Shown here in pieces: positions 48,901 through 59,318 of a DNA stretch of 64,000 nucleotides. The notes under the pieces were generated by a model that did no database searches, was not told the DNA's origin, and was given only the letters and a program-made list of their open reading frames with translations. Numbering within the stretch: position 1 is the first letter of the stretch; each line of letters starts with the position of its first letter. A program made the translations under genes and the position numbers. This DNA is from Pardosa pseudoannulata (lineage: Eukaryota > Arthropoda > Arachnida > Araneae > Lycosidae), in contig CM063507.1 of NCBI GenBank assembly GCA_032207245.1, positions 89,563,433-89,627,432 on the forward strand, given 5' to 3'.

Positions 48901-49000
48901 NNNNNNNNNNNNNNNNNNNNNNNNNNNNNNNNNNNNNNNNNNNNNNNNNNNNNNNNNNNNNNNNNNNNNNNNNNNNNNNNNNNNNNNNNNNNNNNNNNNN
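48901..49000. other. Assembly gap, 100 N
   Basis: Exactly 100 undetermined bases. The left edge lies in the duplicated segment (matching up to about 52982) and the right edge in a Gypsy gag, so the join may hide sequence. Confidence 1.
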
Positions 49001-49039
49001 GATCTCCTACGAGGTTATCGAGTACGGAAGATTAAGAGA

Positions 49040-49603
49040 CTAACCTGTGAAGTCAATTTTGCAACGTCGTCTTTTAAGCTTCTGAAGCTCCGTAGCTTCG
49101 GAGTTTTCAACTGTTAAGGCAACAACACGGGGGGAACAAGCTGAAAATTCATTGACTTTATCTGACATGACAGCTAAATTTGAAAGGGAATCACTGCAGA
49201 CGCTTAAAATCTGCTGAAAGTTTATCGGCAATCGCTGTAACCACAGCGTACGTAGTAAATCATCGTCCACTTTACCACCTGCTAGCGTTTGCATCTCTAG
49301 TAACAACTGTGAGGGCGTACGGTCTCCTAATCTCAAATACTGCAGAAGCAGCTTTAAACTAGCGGTCTCGGTCTGCGAAAATCGTTCAAGAAGCCTTTTT
49401 TGTAATGCAGGATACGCAATTGTAGAAGGTGGCATCCGCACTATGTCGCGGATACTGGATAAAACATTAACATCCAATGAAGCAACCACAGCATGAAATT
49501 TTGTTTTATCTTCCGATACACCCGATATTATAAATTGGGATTCTATCTGAAATATCCAGAGCTCTGGGTCGCTTTCCCTAAATGGTGGAACCTTAAAAGC
49601 CAC
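49040..49603 (-). pseudogene. Gypsy-type LTR retrotransposon Gag, N-terminal part
   Basis: The minus-strand protein starts at 49603 with KVPPFRESDPELWIFQIE, then FHAVVASLD, DIVRMPPST, LGDRTPSQLLLEMQ and LLRTLWLQRLPINFQQIL. This is the usual order of arthropod Gypsy Gag (capsid-like domain). It stops after 187 residues at KRRRCKIDFTG, shorter than a full Gag. Pol would lie to the left, in or past the gap. It is not the upstream half of the 54280-58170 element, which lies in the wrong order and has its own Gag end. Confidence 0.88.
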
Positions 49604-50702
49604 TCTAGTCCATTTCCATTGCGCCTTCAGTTTATGATTCAGTCATGTTTATATGCAATACTTTAAATTTAAAAGTGTGCACAAGTCAAAATAAGATTGT
49701 AATATAATGAATATAAATACTACATATATATTGATTACGTATAAATAAATTCAAAAGATAATACAAATTCTATATACAATTATACGATCAAACTAGAAGT
49801 CATCAAAATATTTAAAGGCACAGTTTATGTAATGCTAGCGGCAAAGCAAGAAATTTACTCAGTGAATACATCGTGCAATTCAAGCGAAGAAATAAAAGTT
49901 CAGTTGTACATCAAAAACTTGAAAAGGTAATACCTGTAACAATGTTCACCAAATGAATCTTTGTATCAATATACAATGTAGTAGGTAGACTTCGAAACAC
50001 CCGAGGCTTCATCCTTCAATGAGTTGCTAAGGCGATGACAAGCGCCGGGACTAAACATTCTGCATACTTTGAAGAACAACCAGAAGACAAATACGTATAT
50101 TCCAACATCGAACGTACGGAAAAAAGCACGGCAAAAAAAGTCACTTCACGGTGAGGAAAATTCAGAAAAGCAACACCGCTTTAAACTCCGAAACTTCGGT
50201 TATGTAGCACATTAAAAAAGAAGGGTGAGGAATAATGGTTCACCAATTTCCGGGTCACCGATTATATGGCGGACTCCTGGTATGGCTCGACGAATATGAA
50301 TGTAGTATCCGTAGGGATCACCACATACGTATAACCATCCTCAGAAGGGATTTGTATGGTGCAGTTGAAATAACACAACTAACTTACGGCGTACGCATTT
50401 ATTTAAGATTACATAAACAATAAAACAAACATTAGCACCCTCGATGCAACCGAGCCTGACAGCGACTGGCACGCTGACTCTTATGTAGTCCGGCAGCATA
50501 CAGATATTTTGGTATTGACAATGGTGTGCTGCCACAAATAATACTACAATAATAAAACTGCACAAACGTGAATAATTATCAATACATATTACCACATGTC
50601 AGGATACATGACATTACAAAATACTTTATAAAGACTAAAAATATACAAAACATTGAGATACGACATATGCCGTCAACCATCGCCAAAATTGCGTAATCAC
50701 CA
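49604..50702. other. Probable leader or LTR region, no gene recognised
   Basis: For a minus-strand Gypsy element this is where the leader and 5' LTR should be. I cannot find a primer-binding site or matching LTR ends, and there is no similarity to the LTR-like stretch at 54280-54675. No coding sequence is convincing. The right limit is where R1-like homology begins. Confidence 0.4.
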
Positions 50703-51500
50703 CGAGGTTACAGTACTCTGAAGTGGTTAAAGAAAAAACTATTAGAGAGGCACGCTCCAGGATAAGGAGCAGAAGTAGAATAAAGAAAGTCTAGATCGCT
50801 ATCATTAAGCCGAAGAAGACGCAAAAATGTGATAGTACCTTAAGGAGATAAAAAGTACTGTGATCCCTAAGGAGATCAATGTGGCAATCAATGACATTAG
50901 GAATATTAATGATGGTGACATAGTTCTCAGTACCAATACCGGAGAGGACTTGAATAAGTTTATAACGCATATAGAACAAAATAGTAACTTAGCTACAAAT
51001 TATAATATTAATAATGCTAAGTGTAGAAAACCACAAGTAGTGTTATACGATGTGGATAGTGAGATTGCTCCGTTGATTATGAAATTTGAAGAGTAGATTG
51101 AGAAGTAGTAGTCACGTCATTCATTTGAATTGGATGCAAGCACAAGAATATAATGAATTTGTTGATGGCTTGGCTAAAGAAGCGTAAGGAAAATATGAAC
51201 TTTGTGGTCGGATACTCTACTAAGCAGATCGAAGACTCTATTATTAGACGAAGCGGTTCATAAGTGACAAGAAGAATGGACAAATGAAGACGAGGGTCGC
51301 CATCTATACGACTTCTTCCGTCCGTGAGCACCAGCAGACATGAAGATAATTTCTTTATGAACCAAATTTATATAGGTCATGGTGCCATTCCAGAACATCA
51401 AGCAAGATTATTTCGAAAGTGTCCTAACTGTTGGTGTGGAGACTAAGATGGATTCTCTCAAACATTTAATTTATGTATGTAAGAAAGTTGAATATATTAT
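50703..51500 (+). mobile_element. Internally deleted R1-like LINE copy
   Basis: From 50703 it matches the ORF1 region of the plus-strand R1-like element (from about 42595), with a better preserved frame at 50860-51060 (INDIRNINDGDIVLSTNTG, CRKPQVVLYDVDSEI). At 51066 the sequence jumps to the equivalent of about 46191, the end of RNase H (HLNWMQAQEYNEFVDGL), and continues to the Cys/His end. About 3.2 kb is missing: zinc knuckles, endonuclease, RT and most of RNase H. It is 5'-truncated as well. Confidence 0.85.
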
Positions 51501-52990
51501 TTATTAAACAATGCTTTCTAAGAAACTTGAATAATGTTCTTATCAAATGTTTATGTATTTATCGGAAGTCTAGTGTTGGACGGCTTACCATTATTGAGTT
51601 CTTCTTTAATATTTCCTTTGATGTATAATTTTGTTATCTATGTTTGTTAAATTGTTACTTAAAATTTGTATGTATTAATTTGATTGTAATAAAGAGCTGA
51701 TGATGGCTCCTCCGTAGAGGGATGTTTCGTTGGATCCAGCTTGGTGGTCTGGCTTCGGTCGTCATTCTAAATTTGGTTAGGTATGTTGTTTGTACTAGGT
51801 ACTGGGTTCGATTGTTATCTCGGCGATTAGTCATCTTTTCCGTATGGCTTCGGCTGGGTCGGGCGTAAGAAATAACTTACTTTTTTCTTGCCATTTCAAT
51901 AAAATCAAAAATTTCAGTCCAATTTTCAAGTTTAAATCCATTTGCGAAGACAAAACTTTGAGACCTCAAAATAGGTTAAAACGGGTTTTTTATCTGCAAC
52001 CCTCCCTTGGAAGAATCTTCAAAAATGAAGTAACTCGCATTTTAATAAAAACGGGTTTTTCGGACACTTTTTTTCTCATTAATTTAATAAAACAAACGAT
52101 TTCAGTCCAATTTTCAAGTTTAACCGTCTAAGCGGTATTCACTTACAATTCTGCCAAACCGGTGATGTCTCTAAAGCGGTTGTCACTTACACTTTTCGAC
52201 CCCCAAAACGCTCCGAAAGTCGATGTCACGTACATTTCTGCTACTGCTTTCCCCTGCTATTTTTGCGGTCGGAGGGTCCAGTCGATTGTTTGCAAAGTCC
52301 AGTCTATCCCCTGAGGCAGAAAGACGCTGGTAGCTTTTCATGACTTTGTTAAGATCTATTCGAATTATTTTCGTTTGCGGTAACTGATGTATCTCTAATA
52401 TCACCAAAAATATCTTGGATGACGTTTCGTAAAAAAATATAAATAAGTCTCTCAAAGAATATTTTTATCTTTAGTTTTAGAATCCATTATTTCTTATGGG
52501 ATGATCTTCGAGACTTGACGAGCTTTATGTGTAGTTATAATTAACAATAATTTTTAAAACATTGACTGTTAATTCTGGTGAGACACGAATAAAATACTCC
52601 TATTATTGTATAAAATTTTAAGTCTTTACACCTTTTTTCGAATTAGTTGAAAATTAAACATTTTAACTCGACTTTGGATTGTTTGTTGTTGTTAGACATA
52701 AATTTGTATTAGTATATTTGGTACCGATTATGCATCAAATTTTTTTGTATTCGGTACATATATATTGAATTATTGAAATTAATACCTAATATAAAAATAT
52801 TTATTTATGAAATTTCTTTTTCATCTCAACACAGGCGAAGGTTGAATGGTTATTTTTGCATTGCTACAGTCTTTTGTTTATTTTGAACACACATATTTTC
52901 CCCGGTATCTTTTATATCCATGTAAGCATCGGAATTCAAACCCTCACATATCAGTACCGAAAGGCAGCTCACTACTGTAGTGCAATGCCT
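51501..52990. repeat. Second copy of the segment downstream of the R1-like LINE
   Basis: Matches 46641-48245 and then 48842-48899 continuously. It lacks both the SINE (empty site at about 52430) and the minus-strand LINE fragment (empty site at about 52910-52923). It thus shows the pre-insertion state of the other copy. No gene is seen. Confidence 0.85.
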
Positions 52991-54249
52991 AGCGTACCCT
53001 ATGCTGCAGTATAGAATATTTGGAAAGGGATGTATGTGATTTTTCAGGGTAACATTTTTCGGGAGGTGATAAAATCCCTACCCCTTATATATAACATTAT
53101 CCTGCGAATTACTGAAATATTTCGTATTCTCTCATTATTCAACTATATAACTCCCATTAATTTTAAATTGGTTCTTCCATGGAAGATTTTTTACTGTTAT
53201 CAATATTCTATCAACAAATTTTGTATCTAAAGAACTAATCCAGGCAGACAAAATCCTTTTATCGGAACCAAAGAAGGCTAAATTTCTTAATTACTTGAAA
53301 CCAACTCTCAGATTACCCATCCAGTCAGCCTGTTCCAAAAGGTTGGCATTAGACAAAATCTATACATTTTTATTGGCATTTTTAGAATATTTAATAAGGT
53401 AATTACGGCAAAAACTACAAAAACAGATAATTGTCAGCATTTGTGGCCATTTGATTAAAACTTTAAAACCTGTAATCTACTCCTCACCAAGAATGCATTC
53501 AATGATTTTATATAAATAACTAAATGTAACCATCTGTTCAATTTTTTGAGTTAATACAACTAATTAAGTCATAAAATTAAAAGTTTACTTAAATTTTAGT
53601 TGGATATAATTGAAGATTTCCAGAACATATTTATTTTAACTTTAAAAACATAATTATTTTTAGTAACCACGTGGTTCATCTAACATTAACATTTAAAAAA
53701 AAATAGAGTTGAGTATGTAGTATTGAAAACTATGTCTATTTTAAGCATTTAATTTATTTAATAACAATTATACAAATATACCAGAATATTTATTTCCGGA
53801 AATCTGTGGTTTTCCTGAATTAAAATTATATAACTATTCTACAATACTCTTAAGGGCCTTCCACTTCATAAACACGATTCTGAAGGCTTTATAACATAGG
53901 ATTGTCCAAAAAAGACCTCCTATTCCCCCCCCCCCGAAATTCTAAAAAAAAAAGATGCTTAGAAAGACAATGCCCTATATTTTTGTGTGCACTATTTGCC
54001 TAGCTATGCATGAACAGGGACAGCCATATTCTTAGAAAAAACCTTGAAATTTCTATATTTGACTACAAATATAGAATGGAATGGTAGGAAAGAACAGATG
54101 TATCAATTTACAGCATTATAGAGTTAAAAAAAACTGCATTATGGTTTAATGTAAATATTAATGTAAATACAATTTTTAGCGTAAATATTGCTATCAGCAA
54201 AATTTTGAATAGAAAATAGTGATGATTTGAATAATAAGTAATAATTCTG
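52991..54249. other. AT-rich intergenic DNA, no gene seen
   Basis: No frame resembles a known protein. It contains a C11 run (53925-53935) and a perfect hairpin: TTCTATATTTG (54051-54061) and CAAATATAGAA (54066-54076) around ACTA. Confidence 0.6.
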
Positions 54250-54278
54250 TTTTTTTTTTTTTTTTTTTTTTTTTTTTT
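54250..54278 (-). repeat. Poly(T) run of 29, poly(A) on the Gypsy strand
   Basis: Twenty-nine T on the plus strand, directly downstream of the Gypsy element as read on the minus strand. It may be a simple repeat or a retroposition tail. Confidence 0.8.
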
Positions 54279-54694
54279 GTTAAAACATTTCTCCAAGTGT
54301 AATCAGTAAATTTTCTTGTTACATCTTTTATATGCTGTAGAAGAAATATTGAAGCGAAACAAACTAATATTCAACATGAGCTTTTGATCCAAACGTTTAT
54401 TAAAATACTAATAAGTAAATAAATAGTAAAAAGGTAAAGTATAAGACATCAGTGCGTTAACAACGTGCGGCTTGTAAGTGATTAACAGGCGAAAAGTTCT
54501 TTTACTCAAGCCCGATGATTCTAAAGCCGAAAGTGATTTCCCCTCTCGACTGAACTGTGTGCTCACCTAATATACTGCAACATGCTTGCGCGCGCAGCAT
54601 AGAGGGAAATTTGCATCCATTCAATTTGCATTTGCGGGAGCTTCTTCGATGCGGTTATCAGAACGTCACAGGTCTCTCCCACCAGTCCGCAATA

Positions 54695-56395
54695 TCAGGA
54701 GACAAGAAATCTGAACCTGACTCGTCTGCCGTAACGAATCGTTTGGGACGTCTTTAAAACTGACTTTGTTGGTCGAAGCACCGGCATGGCGACTGTAGGA
54801 TCTTTAAACGTTGATTGTTGCAGTAATTGGGCAGGTTTCAGTCTGTCGATGGAAATCCATTTTTGGATACTTCCACCTGACCTGGAAAACCTTAGGTTTA
54901 CGTTGCAGCACAACATATGGGCCAGCGTATGGTAACTTGAGAGGCCGACGAACTGAATCGTGGCGTATGAAGAAGTGGGAATCGTCATTCAGTGTATTAT
55001 GGAGGAACGTCGCTAAGGAACCGTGAGTTGTCGTAGGTACTGGACGGATCTGCCTGAAGTGTATCCAACCTCAAAGCGAGCATTAGCTATGGTGTCAGCA
55101 GTTTGGTCTCTTAAGGGAATTACTTAATTACTTCCGGCCAACGGGTGAAAAAAATTCGCCTGACAAGCGAAGATTACAGCTGTATAACGTAATTATAACC
55201 TTGTGATGGAGGTAGAGGTCCAACAATGTCCAGATGAACGTGTTTAAATCTATCGGTTGGGATGGGAAATAGACCCAGGGGAGATTTAATGTGACAAGAA
55301 ACCTTTGATCTCTGAAACTGTAAGCAGCATTTACAACACTTCATGCAGTCTTTCTTTAACGACTTCCAGGTGAAACGTCGCCTTACAGCTTCGGTAGTTG
55401 GTCTGGGACCAGCGTACGTCAAATTATGAATAGAATCAAATATACTACGTCTAAATAATTCAGGAACATATGGACGAATGCTACCTGTAGAGCTGTCACA
55501 ATATAGGGAACGTTGGTTTGAAAGTAAAGAACTGCAAGACAACTTTTCATTAACTATCAAACCTATTTTAATCTCCTGATATTTCGCCTGTTCCTCAGCC
55601 ATAGCCTCGTAATCTATAATACTAGGCATGTAAATTTCCCCTAAACAAGAAAACGTATCAGCAACACTATTATCATTACCGGAAATGAATCTAATGTCCA
55701 TAGTGTACTGGCTCATAAAATCTAAATGTCTAAGCTGACGAGGGGGAATTTTTTCGTGTTTTTGACTAAATGCGAAAATTAGTGGTTTATGATCGGTAAA
55801 CACTGTACATGATCTACCTTCCAAAGCATAATGGAAGTGTTTAATCGTGCTGTAGATAGCAAGCAGTTCTCTATCATATGTACTGTATTTAGCCTCAGCG
55901 GCTGTTAATCGACGAGAGAAAAATGCAAGAGGTTCCGTTTTCCGAGAAACATGCTGATGTAAGGCAGCACCGATACCGATGTCTGAATCATCGACGGAGA
56001 GTGAAATTTCAGCATTAGGATGAACCAAAAGTACGGCATTTGATATAGCTTGTTTGCACGTATCAAGGGCTTTGTCGGTTGCATCAGTCCATTGAATCTT
56101 GGTAGAAGCATTTTTCTTTCTATCTTTGATCAGATCATAGTGTTGCTTGTTGACTATCCGCCTGGGGTATACATCGGCGGTAGAAATTAACCATGGCTAT
56201 AAATCGACTTAAACAACGAACAGTTGTTGGTTTAAGATAATTACAGAGAACGGAAACTTTTTCAGGATCCGGTTTAATTCCCTGCTTGGAAATCAAGCAC
56301 CCTAAAAAGCACAACCTTTCTTGCCCCCAAACACATTTATCCAAATTTAACAGAAGTCCTTTGGCATTTAAGCACTTAAATATTTCTTTCAACTC
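54695..56395 (-). pseudogene. Gypsy Pol: RT end, RNase H and integrase
   Basis: 56392-56135 holds the RT thumb (FKCLNAKGLLLNLDKCVWG, FLGCLISKQGIKPDPEKV). 56028-55174 holds RNase H (SVDDSDIGIGAALHQ, YSTYDRELLAIYSTIKHF, FTDHKPLIF) and the integrase start. In the integrase HHCC domain HNLTYAG has Tyr at the usual second His, and CLQFQRSK has Phe at the usual last Cys, so zinc binding is lost. The first catalytic Asp of the core (HLDIVGP) is present. The rest is frameshifted to the end at 54695. Confidence 0.85.
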
Positions 56396-56399
56396 TTGT

Positions 56400-57076
56400 G
56401 AGATTCAAAGTCTGTAGATATAGGCAAAGCATTTCATTCCTCTTAGAATTTCATCGATAAATCGCTGAAAAGTCTGAGCAGCGTTTCTCAAACCGAAAGG
56501 CATATTTTTAAACTCAAACAAGCCTATGGGTGTAATTACAGCGGTCTCCGGGATATCGGAAGGCTCCACTGGTATCTGGTGATACGATCGTTTAAGATCC
56601 ATTTTTGCAAAGATTTATTTGCCATGCAATGCAGCAGTAAAATCTTGGACGTGCGGTACTGGGTACCTGTCTGGCTCAGTGACAGAGTTCAAGCGTCTGT
56701 AATCCCCGCAGATTCTCCAATTACCTTTGCTGTTCGGAACCAAGTGAATTGGACTACTCCACGGACTACAAGAGGGATGACAGATTCCTTGTTCAATCAG
56801 CTCTTTGAATTGCTCTTAAACAGTAGACAATTTGTCAAACGACAGTCTGACAAATTGACGAGAACACAGAGGAGGACCCTTAGTAATTAAACAATGTGTA
56901 GTACCATGATACTTGTTTACAATATTGATTGACGGGTTTATCAAATTTTGAAATTTTGAAAGCAATTTATGATATTTAGAATTCGAGGCTATTGCTGTAA
57001 CACTAGTTATTGGTAGAGAGCTGCGAGAACCACTAATGTATTTTGTAGAAGTGTTTTTAATATCCAAAACAAGTCC
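56400..57076 (-). pseudogene. Gypsy Pol: reverse transcriptase N-terminal part
   Basis: 57067-56816 gives the protease-RT linker with HCLITKGPPLCSRQFVRLS. Broken frames follow, including an in-frame loss around the [15 protein letters not shown] motif. 56602-56405 shows the palm: [39 protein letters not shown], then FAYIYRL. The YIDD box is destroyed by a small deletion at about 56420, so the enzyme is dead. Confidence 0.82.
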
Positions 57077-57356
57077 CCTAAGTTCATTGCTTCATGATCC
57101 ACCTCATGTGAATCTTTTTAATTTTTTAAAAGATATTGGTTTTTATGCGTATATTTAAGATCATTAACTCATAGCTTTTATTTATACACTGTCATTGCAT
57201 ATTTTTATATTTGCTCATCTTCTGACATTCTTTTAGCCCCGCTGTTTTAACTTATTCTTTATCGTAATCGTTTATATCTTAACAATTTGTTTGGCACAAT
57301 ATGTCCCACGAGGACTCAGTGCCATTAAACTCCATACAACCAACCAAAACAAGTCC
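57064..57356 (+). mobile_element. 5'-truncated LINE 3' end inside Gypsy, 13 bp target duplication
   Basis: CCAAAACAAGTCC at 57064-57076 and 57344-57356 flanks a 267 bp insert. It encodes only the last residues of ORF2 (HVNLFNFLKDIGFYAYI, compare PALFDFLKRIGFYSSL in copy C), then a 3' UTR. The stem-loop is GGCAC (57293-57297), GTCC (57303-57306), GGAC (57312-57315) and GTGCC (57319-57323), with a short CCAACCAA tail. It is a third family of the same lineage. Confidence 0.88.
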
Positions 57357-58170
57357 GAATCTTTCGAGGAAATCGGTACCTAATATCGGCCGCTCGAAGT
57401 AAAGGCCGCTAGAATAAAAGTCCATGTAAAGGTTCGAGGATATCCAAGGTCTAACGTGAGCACTTATTTTTTTTTAACCAAAGGCCAGAATTTTAGAACC
57501 ATTAGCAGCAAACAATTGTGTGTATTTATCCATATGTTTTGGAGAGCACTTAACAGGAAACATGGAAACTGTAGACCCACTATCTACCAGAAAATTCTTA
57601 CCGGAATTTTGGTCTTTAATTGACAAGCCACTTCGGTCATTACTCGCTTACTATCTTTTTTTAATGTTATTGCCAACAAAATACTCAATCGATTGAAGCA
57701 CTACCATTGTCAGCAAACCCAGTACTAAAGTGCTTGGCCCAGGGAGTACTGTTGCCAATCCATCCTGTGTGGTCATTACTCGCTACAGCCGTCGCTAAAA
57801 TTCGTGAGCACTTTAGTTTCCCTGATAATTCCATGGCTGTTTACATTTAAGTGCTTTATCATCGAATCTAAAAGGGTACCAGTATTTCGAATATTGTTTT
57901 TATACAGGTAATTTACTGCGACTCTGAAGCCTCCGATTGCTAAATCTGTGGGAAAAATTCCGTATTATTCGATTAAGTTCCAAGACAGTTCGTTCTAACT
58001 TTTTTATTCTATCAGCATTGTTAGAAATTTCTGAAACTGTCGGGTGAAAGCTAGTAACCTCAGAAATATTGTCGGATATTTGAGCTAAGATCTCCGTTTT
58101 TTATGAATTAACTGATAAAATCTGTTGTATATTCGGCGGCAAAAGCTGAAGCCAGAGTATTTGCAACACA
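57357..58170 (-). pseudogene. Gypsy Gag end and aspartic protease
   Basis: On the minus strand 58170-57880 reads LWLQLLPPNIQQILSVN, one stop, then EILAQISDNISEVTS and RIKKLERTVLELNRIIRNF, matching the end of Gypsy Gag. 57600-57360 reads GKNFLVDSGSTVSMFPVK and LFAANGSKILAFG, a retroviral-type aspartic protease with DSG at the active site. The zinc-knuckle region between them is not recognisable. Confidence 0.75.
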
Positions 58171-59265
58171 TAAAAACTACTATCCTAACTTTTAGACATG
58201 AAAATTAAAAATTTAATGTAGTGTCGCCATCTATTAGCAGATACATTAACTATTACACATAACAAACGTCGAAATAAACAGCGAAATTCATAATTTTATT
58301 TAGTGTAGCAATCTATTAGCTGTAATAGTAAAAAATATTCGTGATTATAAATAGATATTCGTGAAATAGAATATCAATAAAAATGGATATGTGATAAAAA
58401 ATATATGGATGTCTGCATGAAAGAGTGAGACGACTGTATCACTCTTTTTTATATCGAAGATTAAAATAATTTCTTTCTAGTAAAATATTTCAAAAATTTA
58501 CAATCAATAATGTCCAAAATTCAGACTTCCTGGAAAAAAAATTACTTTTTTCGTATAGCTAAGGACGGTGATAAAAATGATTTGAATGATTTTGTTTGGT
58601 GATTAATAATTTTAAATATATTAATGTGATAAATGAAGAAAAAACACTTCTGAAATTTCATTCAGTTTTGAAATCAGTTCTACTCTTTTATTAATGAGAA
58701 TAAACTAGAAATGAGATCACAAATGCTTCCAAATGACTTCTTTTTATACCTTTTAACCAATGAAAATATAATATTTATCTTCTATATTTTCCACGTAAAC
58801 AAATCAATAAAACAAATTTCGTTTTTAGTCGATTTAATTATAGATTATAAAACTAAAGAGTGAAACTAAAAGTAAATTTCTTTAGGAAACGGTTGATTTA
58901 AAAAAAATAATATAATGAAAAGTAAAAATATGAATTTGGAATTCTTCAAAAAACTGCAGTCCTAAGTTATTCGAAGAGCAAACTGGAGATTTTAATATAG
59001 TGTCGCCATCTAGTATTTGACCTTATAGCTATTAAAATATGTCAAGGGTTTTAACAAATTGGAAAATAATAAAAAATGAAAACTTGATTAAAATATAAAT
59101 AATTTCTGTAAAAGTACAAAAACTGCTTTTTATGGGTTTGAAGAATTTTCTTCGTTACTATATCACACTTAGTCTCTTAAATGTCTTCGAATACTTGCAG
59201 ATAAATACCACAGGAGTGTGCCAATTTCGAATTAGAGCTTAAAATATCGAAACCGAAATACTTTG
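58171..59265. other. AT-rich intergenic DNA with a recurrent TAGTGTCGCCATCTA motif
   Basis: No coding sequence seen. TAGTGTCGCCATCTATTAGC at about 58219, a variant near 58303 and TAGTGTCGCCATCTAGTA near 58995 share a phrase that may be an old dispersed repeat. Confidence 0.5.
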
Positions 59266-59318
59266 GAAAGTTCCAGAAATAACTAAGTCCAACAGGGAGA
59301 AGAGACGACTTATAAAAG
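59266..59318 (+). promoter_or_regulatory. Candidate heat-shock promoter: HSE and TATA box
   Basis: GAAAGTTCCAGAA at 59266-59278 has three perfect alternating 5-bp heat-shock units (GAA, TTC, GAA). TATAAAAG starts at 59311, 33 bp further on, in the usual arrangement for a heat-inducible core promoter. What it would drive is not clear; no recognised gene follows. Confidence 0.4.

Larger units (their letters stand above)
54280..58170 (-). mobile_element. Gypsy-type LTR retrotransposon relic, minus strand
   Basis: Read right to left: end of Gag (58170-57880), protease (about 57600-57360), reverse transcriptase (about 56890-56400), RNase H, integrase, and pol end near 54695 (RYGRRVRFRFLVS). About 400 bp after pol (54675-54280) starts TGTGACG and ends TTTTAACA, so it may be a 3' LTR. 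There is no second LTR at the 58170 end, so the copy is 5'-truncated. A LINE fragment interrupts it at 57077-57343. Frameshifts throughout make it inactive. Confidence 0.85.

Noticed and set aside
49040..58170. One single Gypsy element from gag at 49 kb to pol at 58 kb
   Set aside because: Both are on the minus strand, so gag should lie at higher coordinates than pol; the 58 kb element also has its own Gag end.
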